A stretch of 64,000 nucleotides of DNA from Podocnemis expansa (taxonomy: Eukaryota > Chordata > Testudines > Podocnemididae): assembly GCA_007922195.1 (NCBI GenBank), contig ML681963.1:138421298-138485297 (forward strand), given 5' to 3'. Below are positions 13,501-26,547 of the stretch, piece after piece. A program made the position numbers and the translations under genes. Each line of letters starts with the position of its first letter. Positions within the stretch are counted from its first letter, which is position 1. The notes beneath the pieces were generated by a model. The model did not search any database, had not been told where the DNA came from, and saw only the letters and a list, made by a program, of their open reading frames with translations.

Positions 13501-16500
13501 CAAAGAATGTGAGAGAACAAAGCAACTCTGCAGGGACAAGGTGCAAATCACAGGATCAAACCAAGTAACCCAAAGGGAAGCAGCAAGCAGAGAAACCACT
13601 GAAAAGTACTGGCTTCACAGCCTTGCAGAACCAGGCTCTCTGTTTATCTGCACAGCTGTGGAGACAAGTTAGTGACAGTGTACATTTCTCCACACTCCCT
13701 TGTTAATACCAGACATCTTTCTGCTGGGACTCCCATCAAAGATGCTATGGACACTTGACCACTAGGAACTGGTTTGAAACCTTCAAGGCACAGATCACTG
13801 AACAGCTCACTGACAGTAAAACCTTTCTACAACTATTCACCTGGCAGGCTGGATTTTGAATCCTAGATGCAAGAGGTGAACAAGCAGTTTCTTTTCCTAG
13901 ATTTAATGAAATTATATGAAATAACAGGCCCACCTCAGTATTTTAGATTGGTCTTTGCTGATCTAAAGGGCTGTTTTAATTATGGTTTCAGACTGCAGAA
14001 TGATACAAACTGAAAAAACCAGAGAGGTAAGAATTACCAGTAAGGTAAAACTAATAATGTTTCTAAATATAGGATGGTTGCATGAAATTTGAATTATCCA
14101 ACTATAAGACTGTAAATACCTTTGACCAATTCACGTTATTTTTTCCCCTTCACATTGTCAGTAAATTCCTCTCATTCTCTTTTCTTTATAGGGCAGTTAG
14201 GAAGTGGACATGTGGATGAAGGAACCCCTGGTTATGAATAATCAGAGGCAGAATTTTCAAGAACAAGGCAGTAATGTGAAAGGTCTTTCTTCTGTGCCTT
14301 CTTATGGGGTGGTATTTGCATCACTAAGTGATGACATAATAAGACTGCAAACAAAAAAAAGCTTTATACTCTTATGGCACTGTTGAAGCCTCTCAGAGCT
14401 GACTCAGTTCCTTACTTGTACTTTGGTGAAAGGAGTTCAAACCCTATTTGCATCAGGCTAAGTGACTTTTAGTTGTTTTCTTATCAGCTAATGCAAATAA
14501 AAAGACACAGCCTATATTAATATTAATAATGCTATTTTACAGTGCCTTCTGTTCTGAAGCACCCTAAGCACTTTACAGACCAATGAATCACTTCACCTGC
14601 CACTAAAATGCAGTCACTACTATAGGCTCTAATTCAACTAATTGTTTAAACAACAAAAGATCTAACTCATTGGGACTACAACCACGCTTAAAATTAGCGA
14701 CATGCCTGTGTATCCATGATGAACTGGGATGAGAGTGAAAAGCAGCAGTTCAAGAGGATTCACTAATAGAAGAGGGACTGAAGGATATAAAACACAGTGG
14801 GAACCATACAGGTCCTGAAAATTATATTACGCTGAGCTAAGGTTTTATTAGGCTCTTAGGGCTTGCTCCACTGCTCACTGAAGTCAATGGAAAGATTTCC
14901 ATAGGCTAAGTGGATTTTGGATCAGTACCTTATTCTTCATGAGCTAAACCCAGCTATATTTTATTCCACTTAACTCTTAATTCCTTTAATTTTTCTGTTG
15001 TCTAGCTTTGCTTTATTTAGGCCACTATGGATTTAACCATCTGGTAGTGCTTTCTAAAAAAGGAAAACCAAATTCAGGGTTCAAACAAGTCACTGTATGG
15101 ACAGGAGGTACTCATTTGTCACAGAAGATGCTAAGACATTGCCTGTGCTTGACCAGGGCACAAGAAAAGCTTAAAGATCCAGAGGTACTGCAGACAGTAT
15201 CCAAACACAAGCTGTATGGCATGGGGAGGTTAAATTTCTTCTGGAGCATATTTTCGTTTCCTCACTTCCAGTAGCAGGAAAACACTCATGCAGGAAAACT
15301 AAACCTGCCCCAGGAATTGTAAGCATTGCCCCATGATTCACGCCACCCTATATGGCCTGGAAGCAAAACTGATACCAAACTCAGATACAACCACATCCAC
15401 ACAAAACGAGTTATGCTACTGCTGCAGTGCCAGGCAATGTGATCCAACCAACACAATGGCTGCTACTGTGACACTTACTATAGCCATTAAAGTTGTTGGT
15501 GTAAAATTGCAAAGCTTCACCAGTACACTGAGACTTTTTAATCATATATGAATACAAGATACCATTTTAGTAAGGAGAGACAGCTTACCAAATAAAACCA
15601 CCTTTCAGCTAAAATGTCTCATAATACGATTTGAAAGCCTGAACAGTGTACTTGTATTGCAGGCCATTATTTTTAAAATAACAAAACAAAACAGAGTTGA
15701 GCACTGACTTAAAAGCACCACAACCAGGTAGTTTAACCTCCAAAAAAGAAAGAAAGAAAAAGATAGAAAAGATAGGGAGCTATGCAGTTCTGAAGTAGAC
15801 ATCATAAACGAGATGGCCTCTGAATCAAAACCATCCTCTGCATATTTGTTAATTCCTGTGGGAACGGGGAAGCCATGTGTCACTGGTGTAGGAAGTTAAG
15901 AGCTTGGCAATGACTGAGACTGAGGTCTCCCGAAACCATAGTTATGTAAGCATCTGCATCTGCTGGGTTTCAACATATGTTGCTGATTCAGAAATAATTT
16001 CCTGTTTGATTTGATAGCACTAGCAGGAATAAAGCACATAGCAGGAATAACTGCACCACTTCATGCTGCATCGAGCTAGACATCAATTCTCAAGGAAAAA
16101 AAGCTCACATTTATTTTTGGCATGTAAGCACAACTGCCTCATAGGAAAAGGGCAGTAGAATCCTCTCCTTCCCCTTCAGAGAAAATCTTTGTAACAGGCC
16201 TGGCCAATAGCACCTACCACCGGCAGTCTTTGTCCTTTGGAGCCTCTTCTTTCACTGAACAGATTTCAGAGACCCACACACTTGAACTATCGCCCATGGC
16301 ATATAAGCAAGGTATAGATGGCTAAATAGTATGCAAAGCCAGCATAAAGTTTGAGATCAAACCAGTTCCTCCTTCAGGTAGCATTTGGAAAGCTTTAAAG
16401 GAGCTAAGGGAGAACTCCCCTCATGCAGAAGCAGTGGAGGCATGCCATAGTTTTTTACACTCTCTCACACATCCACAGATATAAGGGGTGTGCTGGGGTT

Positions 16501-17780
16501 AGAGGGGGGGAGTCTCTGCAGTGCTCACTGCTCAATGATGTACTGAAGGGGGAGGGAGGCTACGCTCCCAGGCACTGGAGGGGGCACCAGTCAGGCCCTC
16601 CTTAGGAGAGTTGCCTCCTGCTGTTGAAGGAAGCCAGGAGCCACTATGGTACAAGACCCACAGTGGTCATGCCATCCCCAGCTCAGGCCTGTAGGTGACT
16701 GAAGGTTCCTGCTACAGGGAGAACAAAGCATTCTTCTGAGCGGGTGTGATGAGGCAATTGCAGGACCACAAGCCATCACACCTCCCTTCCTGCTCCATCA
16801 CTCCCAATACCAGGCACCCCCACAGTGTGGGGGGGTACAGGGTGGAGGACAACATGAAATGGGGCTACAGATACCCCCTACCCCCACAGGGCATAGCCAA
16901 CCAGAACGGGTGAGCATGAATGCAACTACTGTCCCACGGGTGCTGGAGATTCATGGTTTGGCACTGTCACTATTACAGAGATTTGCAGTGGTCCGGGCTG
17001 TGAGGTAGTCCAAATAAGGCTGTTGTAAATTTGACCATCCTCTGGGACTCTTCTGTGTGAACTAGTCCAGAATTCCAGGCAGTGCTCGCCTGATTACAGA
17101 CACTTTTGCCTAACCTCCCCTTGGGCTGTGCCTTTTGTGCTGTCCTTACCAGGAGACACAGGACAAATTCTGTCTTAAAGGCTTTTACTGTGTAACCTTT
17201 ATGACATTCTCTTACAACTGGTGACTCTCTGAAGTTCACTCTGGGAGCCTCACCTAAAGTGTGAAACAGATTTAATTTCCACCCACCCAATGGCCTGGCA
17301 CCTCAATACCCTTCTGAGCAACAAAGCGGGATAGGAATCTCTTTCACATAACAAAAATAATCACATTACTTAGCACTCTTCATCTGTGGCTCTCCGAGGT
17401 GGGTAGACGTTTTCCAGGTGAAAATGAAAAGCAGAGACATGAGTGTCTCCAGCTCTCTGCATTAGGCACTGGCAGAGAACCCTGCCCTCTGACTTTAAGG
17501 ACAGTTCCCTGTCCACTGACTATACCATACCACCTGAAGACATTCCAGTAACCTATAGATTGGCCCAGAGGAGGGTGTGTTCCCTTGAGGAGACTTGCTG
17601 CTCAGGTCTACCCCCCGGAACACAGTAGGCCACTTCTGTAATGCTACCTACATCAGCTGGCTCAGAAGCAGAGATCTATCCTAGCACCAAGCAAGAAAAG
17701 TGTTACTATTTTTCCATCTGTCCCTCTTTTCTTTTCTTTTTAACCCCACAAATACCCTTTAAAAGCAAAGAGGTACAGCT
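10561..17780. other. No gene recognised
   Basis: Long stretch with frames up to 157 codons (10778-11251, plus), none with a recognisable domain, splice context or homologous peptide. Palindromic fragments around GAAGTCAATGG (about 14875) look like old amniote repeats. I could not find later SLC22A18 exons here by eye. Confidence 0.4.
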
Positions 17781-17784
17781 CTTA

Positions 17785-17995
17785 CACTGAGAGATTTTTA
17801 AGGCCAGTTGGGACCATACCAATAATCCTGTCTGACCTGCATAGCTCAGGCCAAAGAATTTCACCCAATAATTTGTTCCAAGCCTGTAACTTATGTTTGA
17901 GCTACTGCATCTTTTTTTAGAAAGACACCCAGTCTTGATTTAAAGAAAGCATGTGGCGGCGAATCCACCATGCACTGTAGGGTACTCAGACAGAG
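17785..17995 (-). mobile_element. CR1 LINE 3' fragment
   Basis: Antisense CR1 of the turtle-type subfamily: AAGGCCAGTTGGGACCATA, CCAGTCTTGATTTAAAGAAAG and CGAATCCACCATGCACTGT. The same subfamily occurs at 32785 and 37935. Confidence 0.75.
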
Positions 17996-18488
17996 TGAAA
18001 TGCCACCAATAGAGAATTAAAGTGGTAAGTCCCAAATGGCTACAATGCACATCAAAAACATTCATTCTGAAGTTTCATTCCACTCCAAACGGGTTCCACA
18101 GTTAATAGATTTATAACATACCATGCATTGCCTACTTGGCAGAGGTGGAGTCATTCGTTCCAACCAGATTACTGAACCTTCCTTCCTTCAACCAGAATAG
18201 AGGGTGAGAAGAGGTCTTCTGCAGCTTTGGGGCAGCAAAGAGAAGCCCTATCATAGATGCAAAGGAGAAAAGAAGCTTCCACCTGAGCCCCACCCTCCCC
18301 TCCATAACTTCAGGGGCAGAAGAGAAGTTCCACCCATGTCAGTGCATGCTCTCAGAGCTGCAGCATGACTGCCACAAAACATATGTTTTACAAGCTAGCC
18401 AAAATGGGCAGTGTAAAAGGCACACAGGCACTGGTTTTAAGAGGAAATGTATAATTCTTGTCATTCTAATAGCATATGGGGTTACAGC

Positions 18489-18844
18489 CTATGTTCCCTC
18501 TAAGGTGTGCACGTGTGCGCACGCACGCAGGTTGTGAAACCCACACACACAACAAAATAAAGTGTGCACAAAAAAATTCAACAGTGCTAATATTTTTATG
18601 CTACCTTAAGAAGGCAATTTCAAGTAACATGTTTCAAAGAAGGCTTTGTAATTTATAAAATCATTCCCATCACCAGATCAAAATAAAATTTAGATATGCT
18701 TTGATTCATACACACTTACTTCGTTGCACTCACAAGGCTGACCACATTCACTGGCACGTGCACCAATTTGGACACTAGCTCCAAAAATTTGCACGAAAGA
18801 AATTTTTTGTGCACACAGCCTATGAAAAGTTAGAGGGAACATTG
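18489..18844. mobile_element. hAT-type non-autonomous element
   Basis: Ends CTATGTTCCCTCTAA and TTAGAGGGAACATTG are inverted repeats. The flanks GTTACAGC (18481-18488) and GCTACAGC (18845-18852) match at 7 of 8 positions and look like an 8-bp target-site duplication. The interior has CA/TG-rich hairpins (GTGTGCACGTGTGCGCACG) and no ORF. Confidence 0.75.
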
Positions 18845-18852
18845 GCTACAGC

Positions 18853-20940
18853 CCCTCTTGACTCCATGCAGCTGCAGAAAGTATCTAGACTAGTTTTCAC
18901 CCCTCTCAGCTTCATGGGGAGCTAAGATATGAGGAGGTGATGGTTGCTGTTGCTCAGATGCTCCTGTTTGGTAGCTGCTGCTGCTCCCAATGCTTTGAGG
19001 AGTGAAGGTGGGCAGAGGGTAAACTACTAGTACTCCAGATACAGTACAACTCTACTTTCAGCCTCTGGGGTATATTTTCAAAAGCAAAAATGGGAGTTGA
19101 GTGGCCACATCCTATTGAGTTTCTGTGGGAGTTTAACACCTCACTACCATTTGTCCTTTCCAAATAAAATCCCATCTATTCTTGCAGGAAACCAGTTGTT
19201 TGAACACAAGTCTAACACGATGCCTAGTAAACCATGCTCTAACACAGCATAGAGAGGTTACTGTGGACAGGCCAAAAGCACAGCACTGTAGGGAAGAAAA
19301 TAATTTCTACAAGTATTTGTGACCAGAGATGGAACAAACCAATAGTATGTATCTGTATACCTAGGAACGCTTTGGAGAGTAAGGTCAGAAATTGAACCCA
19401 GACTCAAATTTCACATTTGGCTTTTATCTCAAATGAGCTGAACCAGAAACAGGGATTCAAACATAATGAGCTCTTGGGAGTTCAAAATCTGGCTGGAAGG
19501 TCTGAGATTTATTGAGAGTTCCAACAAAATTTTTGCACGGCCACATCAATCCCTTCAGTGGAATGATTAGCACAGTTCCCTGCCACCCCAAGGACAGAGG
19601 GAACCATAATGAAATGGATCATTTCATTGTAGGCAGATTACATTGCCTAACATCCATTTTGTGCCAGGAGTTAGTGAAAAAAATACAGGAAAATAAATGA
19701 TCTAAACTACAAAACTGTGACACAACAAGAAAAATAAGCTACTGATCATGTGCCATTTCATGACAATCTGCTGGATCAATGCATTTAGGGATCCAGTTTA
19801 AGCTCAGAGCCCACCTACTGTCTGAAACATCCTTTATTTTGTCCATCTCTACCTCAAAAAATATCAGATGTGGGTCAGGTCCTCAGTCAACGTCAAATGG
19901 TGTAGCTTCACTCACTTCTGGTAAGCTACAGCAGCTGAGGATTTGGCTCTGGGACTAAGTACTTCAGTTTGTATTTTCCTTCAAAATGAGATATTTGCTG
20001 TGCACTTACTTTCCTATGGTGGAAGTTGTTTTTCTTAATACACAATTTAAGTAACCTTTAATGAAGGAAATGGGTCAGATAGTACACTACCTGTGAAGAG
20101 GTTACTGAACCCTTTCAGTGCCTTACAGTAACAAAACAAGGATAGTACCCTACAGTAACAAAAGAATGAGCTGGCATTTATAGCAAGCACCATAATCCTT
20201 AGGTGTTTGAGCTCCAGATACAGATGGCTCTAACGTGTCCTATAAAAGTTGCCATGTGGCATTCAATCTGTGTCATTGTCTGAAAGTGCCGTAAGGTGCT
20301 CAAATGCAGCTCTCTCAAAAATGTGGATGAAACATTAACCTTCTCTAACCACTTTTTTGTTAAAGGATTTACATGTGTGATTTAGGGATAAAGAACTCTT
20401 GGAAACACTGACGTGGCAAACTAGAACTTTAGCTTCAATTCTACATCAAAGAATATCCTGCCTCAAGCAAAGGGCAAAACTTTGCTCTCAAGTCATGCTG
20501 GATCTTGACTACAATACTCAGCTCTGCTTCAGAGCCCAAAAAGCAGAATTTATGCCAAAATACGTACCCACCAGATGTGAAATGTGTGACGTGCTGCATC
20601 CCTGCACACCCTGTAATGTGATCTGTGTCACTTTCCCATACAACTTTACAATGTAATTGTGTTTGGTCTAATGTGAAGTATGTCATGCCCAGTGTTTTTT
20701 GAATGCTCCCAGCATGCTCTACATTACTGTTATGGTGGCATGTTTCCTGCAATATCATGTATATGTACAGATATGAAACATGTCTCCAAAATGTGGCTCA
20801 AGTGGGGGCAGCAATCAAATCTGTGTTCTGACACACCTGCTGGAGGTATGCATACAAAAACAAGTGTTCAAGTGCCTTGTCTGGAGATGGGAAAAAGGGT
20901 CAGCTGACCACAAAAAGGGGGTCCAAATGGTAAGTTTGAA
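18853..20940. other. No recognised feature
   Basis: Only short frames. No exon, RNA gene or family repeat was recognised. Confidence 0.4.
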
Positions 20941-21640
20941 AAGAGAGAAAACAACACTTTGAACTGTGCAGTGATTTTAGTTTAGAATGCAAATTATCTT
21001 TTCTTTGATTGGTTATCTCCTTGAATGATTACCTGATTTTACATTGATTCAATACAGACTCACTTAAAATTGTGTTTTAATCAATAAACCTATGCTTGTT
21101 TTATCTAAAGTAGTGAGATGTTTGGTGAGTATGTGTTGGAGCCTTACTGGGAGTAAAAGCTAGTGCGTATCAATTTCTTTGCCAAATTGATGGACTGGTA
21201 TAAATTAGCTTGTTGTGATCAGTGAGGCATTTTGATCCCTGCAAGATGGAAGCTCCTGAGTTTGTATCTGGGGACTAGCTGTGCTCGCTGGGGGACCATC
21301 CCATGAATAGCTAGTGAGAGCACTCTTCCACAGCCTGAGACACCAATTACACACTGGAGACTGGTATGAGCAGGCCCAGGAGCAGGGGCTCACACAGCAA
21401 GGCGAGGTAAGTCAAGGCTCTGTGGTGGAGTACTGGAGGGGCACAGTAGCACTCCAGTCCAGAGTGCAGATGGGGAACTTCACAAAAGGCTCACTATATT
21501 CAGTACAAACGAATGGCAGGGATGTGATATCAGTACACCAACCTCTTTTTTTGTACCATTCTGCATGTCTAATATGGAAAACTTCACCCACAGCTTGTTC
21601 ATTCATTTCCCTTTCTTCTGCATTTTAGATTTTTTTCAAA
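20940..21640 (+). mobile_element. Possible LTR fragment
   Basis: Contains CAATAAACCTATGCTTG followed by TTTTATCTAAAGTAGTG, resembling the poly(A)-signal region of an LTR family common in turtles. A GC-richer segment with CACTGGAGACTGGTATGAGC follows. Termini are not resolved, so this is tentative. Confidence 0.35.
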
Positions 21641-22585
21641 TAAAGTTGCATTTAGCAAATAAAAATTAGCCTAAATGCCATAAAACTGCTCCTATCAGAG
21701 GCGAGTCTTCATTCCAGAGAGCTTGCAGTGCCTGACCAAATATTTACATTTGAATAGTTCATTTTCAAAGTCCAAAAATAGATCATGACACAGAGCTAAA
21801 AAATGTCCAGGTCTGTCAGCTATTTGTTTCACCATCCACTTAGCATTATATCTGAAATCCTTAGTAGGGTACTATTCACACAGCACAGCTCCTGGCTGGC
21901 AGGCAAAATTCTGTTGTGTAACTATGTACAGGCAGACTTGTAGGCATTTAGTAGAATGGACGTCTGTCTGCAAATGATCTGATTGTATTGCTCCTGGATT
22001 TATTGGCAATCTGTTTTATGACCCTAGGTCTTGTTATATGGACTAAGTTAGGGCTTTCTAGTGTTTGGACTGCTGAATGCAGTTCCTTATCATTCTTTCA
22101 GTTTCACATTTGTCTCTGCATACATCATGGCATCCAGACTCCCCTCTGACCTAGACTTAAATTAGTGAATGCAAACTCTAGAGTGGACATTTTCAAATGC
22201 ACGTATTTGCATTTGCAGAAGTCCTTTGAGTATTTTAGTGCCAGTGATACCTGGTCCATTCATCACTATGTGGCAAATGTTCTGAGACCAAGGAGTATTT
22301 CTAGTTATTGTATTAGATAAAGATTTGCAGTTGACCCTGTTCAGGAAAATCAAAGCCCTATGCATATGCATAGGAGAATCTTCATGGAGCCTTTGACAGT
22401 TTCAGACTGCAAGTGGAAATGTTTGTTGTACAATACCCAGGTGGAAATTGTAAGTGATACAACTTCTGGAAATGTAGACAAATTACACCAGAGCAACTGT
22501 CCACAAATGTTCACATTCAATTATGCATTAAGAACACACCTGGGTGTGGTGTCAGCTGTGAGACTAAGTTTCATCAACCATGAGA
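21641..22585. other. No recognised feature
   Basis: AT-rich sequence, short frames only. Confidence 0.4.
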
Positions 22586-22589
22586 CAAG

Positions 22590-22806
22590 GTGCATCTACA
22601 CAGCAAAAAATCCCTGTGGCAGAGTGTCCTGGAGTACAGGAAATTAACAGGGCTTGCGCCAAGGCACTACAAATAGCAGTCTAGAGACCTTCAGGTGTAG
22701 CAGGGAGCCTGGGCTCTGAAAATCGCCTCCCCTCAATTAGTTTCAGAGCCCAGGCTCAAGCCCAAATTGGAACATCTACACTGCTATTTTTAGTCCCACA
22801 GTGCAA
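22590..22806. mobile_element. DNA element related to 7277 and 45719
   Basis: TGCATCTACACAGCAAAAA at the left and CATCTACACTGCTATTTTTA near the right, with GCCTGGGCTCTGAAA and TTTCAGAGCCCAGGCTC as internal inverted repeats. It can form a long hairpin and has no coding capacity. Confidence 0.55.
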
Positions 22807-22809
22807 ACC

Positions 22810-23594
22810 TAAGTCAGTTGACCCAGGCTCTGAGACTCATTGTCCCTTTCTTTTTTTGCAGTGTCATCAACCAACAAAGTACTTACAAAATACTACACAG
22901 CACTACAAACTTCTTCAACTGCCTTGAAGGATTTTCCCCAAATGGTTTTAATTCTTCTTTTCAGCCAACAACTGCTTTTAGAAATAGGTATCCTTCGATC
23001 ATGAAAAATAAACCTTAGTAGACTGGGGCATTTCCAGCATCTCATTAGGAAGGATTTCCCATAAAGGATCAGCCCATTCATTATCTTGCATCAGATTATG
23101 GTAGTCAGCATAGGATAATTCAAAATCACAACAAGGGGAAAAAACAGAAACAACTCATGACATACTTAATCTGTCACACAATTCTCCATGTTAGGAAGAT
23201 TCTTTCCTGACCTCCGCAGAAAATAATGGTTCAGCCCTGAAACATGAGACTTTATTTCTCTTACTTTCTGTGCTGTTGAAGACACAAAAGATTTTAGTGG
23301 TAAAATGCCTTTTAAAATTTAGACACAGTATTCAACATTCTCACCTCCCAGAGTAGGGAACTCCACAGTGTTTCTGTTGTTGTCATTGTTTCTTTAAAAG
23401 TACACCACCAGTTTTTCTAAGATTTAAGGATTGTTTCATCCCCAACATTGCAAGTTTTTTTTATGTGATCTAAAGTCCAATGAAGTCAAAGGAATCACTC
23501 TCATTGACTTCAATGTTCTTTGAATCAGGACATAGTTAATAAAAAAAAAAACAAAAAACAAAAGCTGAATCTAGTAAAAATGAAACACCATAGT
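22810..23594. other. No gene; short inverted motif
   Basis: No exon recognised. 23475-23527 holds the inverted pair CCAATGAAGTCAAAGG and ATTGACTTCAATG, an arrangement common in old sauropsid repeats. Confidence 0.4.
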
Positions 23595-24923
23595 GGGTGC
23601 ATCTACACTTAGAGGTTAGGTCAAATTAAGGAGGCTGAATTCGACCTAACCTCTTCCCAGTCCACACTGGGCATTTATTAAGTTAAATTAAGTCATTTCT
23701 TAGCTGGAATTAAGGAAAGGTTAATTTGATTTAATGAAAGTTCCTTTAATTTAAAATTAAGTTTAACTTTATTAAGTCTAATTAACGCAGTGTAATGCCC
23801 TAAGTTGACTTTAGTCGACCTAGGGCTGGGGACAAGGGAGCCCTGCATGGCTCCCTGGCAGAATGGAGCTGCACAAGGCTCCCTTTTTCAGGGGAGCTAT
23901 GCACGGCTCCTGCAGCTCCCTTCTCCCCAGCTCCATGGTCCCAGCAAGAAAGGAGCTGTGCTCCCTTCTTACCAGGAAGGTGCAGTCCTGGGGAGAAGGG
24001 AGCCCTGGCTCCCTTCTGCTGGGAAGCTGCGGCTGCCCCAGGAGAAGGGAGGCACCAGGGCTCTATGGGGACAAGGGAGCCCCAAGAAGCAGCTGCTGGG
24101 TCTTCCCGGACAGGGGAGCCTCCAGGGCTCCCTGGGAAGAGAGCTGCCGGTGCTCTCTTCCCTGGGGTTCCTCTGTCCCAGGAACTGTTTGCAGCTGTCT
24201 TCCCCAGTGCTCCCCAGACAGGGGAGCCCCGGAGATTCCCCCGTCCAGGGACTGCCAGTGAAGACAGCCACCAGCGCTCCCTGTTCAGGAGAACCCCCAG
24301 CCAGTGAGGTGCCTTCCCCGCCAGCTGGCAGGATCCCCCATGGGGTGCCTTCCCTGCTGGCCAAGGGCTCTCCTGTCAGCTGTTTTCACTGGCAATCCCC
24401 AGATGGGGGAACCTCCAGGGCTCCCCTGTCCAGGGAGTGTCCAGGAAGACAGCTGCAAGTAGCTCCTGCGGCAGGGGAGCCTGGGAGAAGAGAGCACCTG
24501 TGGTTCTCTTCCCGGGGAGCCCAGAAGGCTCCCCTGTCCGGGGTGACCCAGCAGCTGTTTCTCAAGGCTCCCTTGTCCCCACAGAGCACCGGTGTCTCCC
24601 TTCTCCCATGAGTCTCCCCAGACTTGGAAGCCCCAGTGGCTGCTTCTCTGGAGCTGCCCTGCCCAGGGAGCCCCAGAAGCTCCCTTCTCCTAGGGAATGA
24701 GCTGTGGCTCTCCTTGTCCCCAGGAGCTGTGAGCTGCAGCTCCCCCAGCTCAACTTAGAGAGTCTAGTGTTGACTCTCTAAGTCAAATTAATAAAGCTTG
24801 CTTTAATTCAAATTAGGAGTCTAGTCAAGGCTCTTTAATTCAAATTAATAAATTCTAGTTAAACTCAAATTAACTAATTTGACTTTATAAAGTCAAATTA
24901 TCTTTACAAGCATTGACATAGCC
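23595..24923. mobile_element. Large palindromic TIR element with GC-rich core (E2)
   Basis: Starts GGGTGCATCTACACTT and ends CATTGACATAGCC. The arms (23595-23800 and 24770-24923) are AT-rich and made of AATTAAG/TTAATTT and TCAAATTAA motifs. The core (about 23810-24760) is GC-rich with repeated GGGAGCC and CTGCAGCTCCC words. The core is a long imperfect palindrome: a plus-strand frame near 24061-24261 and a minus-strand frame at 24386-24589 translate to almost the same peptide (both contain GDKGA, SCWV, PDRGA and RCSL). The long open frames here, up to 268 codons, follow from composition and are not genes. Confidence 0.75.
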
Positions 24924-25425
24924 ATTGAAAGGGCCTGAAAGCCACTTTATTGACAAAGTCTTATTCAGTGAAGGAATATGTACAGAGAATGAGAAAGCTG
25001 ATACTATACAGATCACAAAGGCTTATATTTGTGAAAAGATGCTCAAATCAGAAATTAAATAATACTATAAACCAGAAAGAGAAAATATGTATGTTGTATA
25101 TTTTCAAAGGTAGTTTTCAGATTTTGGGTGCTTAATTTGATACAACTTAAAGAAGTCAGCTTGGCACCCACCCTTTGAAAACAAGGTCCCTGTAAGGTGT
25201 CTGAATTCAAGCATCTAGAAATGGAGGCACACATAATCACGAGTCATTTTTTAAAACCCTGGATGCTGCTTTTATTTACACTTCTGAGGTAGGTGCATTT
25301 AAATTCCTAATTGTGTCAAGAAGTCTGGATAGTGGCTTAAAGGAAGAAGAAAGAAAATCACCTCACTGCTACTCGAGCAATGCCTTCAGATGCACATTGG
25401 CAAGTTCCAAAGCAGTAGCCTTGTT
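24924..25425. other. No recognised feature
   Basis: AT-rich, short frames only. Confidence 0.4.
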
Positions 25426-25548
25426 AGACGAATTCAGCAAAACAAACAAGGAGTCCTGTGCACTTTTAATGATTAAAAATTTATCTATAAATTTATAAAT
25501 AAATCAATTTGTTAGCCTTTAAAAGTGCCACAGGACTCCTTGTCAGTT
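25425..25548. mobile_element. Head-to-head pair of Penelope-like pLTR ends
   Basis: AACAAGGAGTCCTGTGCAC (minus orientation) is followed after an AT-rich spacer by TTTGTTAGCC and GTGCCACAGGACTCCTTG (plus). The two halves form an inverted repeat of about 55 bp per arm. Both arms are the terminal part of the pLTR-like tail. Confidence 0.7.
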
Positions 25549-26540
25549 TTTCAGATACATGGTATCCTAGGTAGCGTCCCCATTAGATTGTGCTAAACCC
25601 AAAATCTACAAGAACCAGCAAACAAAATTAAACCTGAAACTGCACTCTACCCCTTTGTGTCTTTTCCCACATCTGTAAGATATCAGGTCACTTGCAATTT
25701 GAAGACCCTCTGCACAGTGAGCTAATGCTCTGTGCTAAAAAGCTTGCCATTCCCAATACATTAGGATAGAGGCAAGGAGTGAATCGCTGCTGCCCTTACT
25801 GTCAGCAGTGCAAAGAGGAGTGGAATGGTGAAGCTTAAAGTATAGTTCAAACAAAAGCCTCTTTGCTTACGCAGGGCAGCTTGGCTTGGGGCAAGTCCAG
25901 GAGCTCTGGACACAGAAGACTGCATGCTCCTGTTAGGGAACACTGCACAGTACAGCAGGTTTGGTAGCCAGCTGGGAGTACAATCACACACCCTTGTTAA
26001 TAGATCCCACCTCTTTAGGGCCATGGTATGCCTGACACTCACAGTAGCTGAGGTAGATGGGAATCCTTTCTTGTTGCTATGTGAATGAACTATGATGGGG
26101 GAAGGGGTTCGGAGACTTCCTATACTTTCTTCTCCCCCCCTCCCATGCACTACCTCAGTATAGGGCAGGATTTGGCCAAAGAAGTGGGAGGTTTTGCAAC
26201 ACAAACCTTGCACTGAATGAGTCTCTCCTTTCACTTCAAAGCACTTTTTTTCTTCCTGTTGGTGCGACATGTCAAGTAAAAGACAAGTTTCAACAGGTGC
26301 TACATGCTCAGGTCATCATGGTGACAAGCCATTCAGAAATCTCTCTGGCCCCCAGTGGCAATGAAAGTATTCATGGTCTGGATGTTTCACATACCTTTGG
26401 TATACACTGTTCTTAAAGACTGTATTGGTGTACTGGCCAATAGCAATTTTTCATAAGGAAATTGTGATGAAGTCAAAACCTGCACTGAGCCTTTCAAGTG
26501 TGATGCAGTTCATACCAAGTTCCAAAGGGCCAGTCTTGCT
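25549..26540. other. No gene recognised
   Basis: A 169-codon minus-strand frame (25761-26270) has no recognisable domain, no hydrophobic pattern and no splice support. I treat it as chance. Confidence 0.4.
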
Positions 26541-26547
26541 AGTCTAG

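Noticed and set aside
23805..24611. 268-codon plus-strand open frame
   Set aside because: Lies in the GC-rich palindromic core of E2. The opposite strand encodes nearly the same peptide and there is no domain, splice context or sensible codon pattern.
25761..26270. 169-codon minus-strand frame starting MSHQQEEKK
   Set aside because: No known motif, no exon signals and no similarity to the transporter or to the adjacent Penelope-like element.
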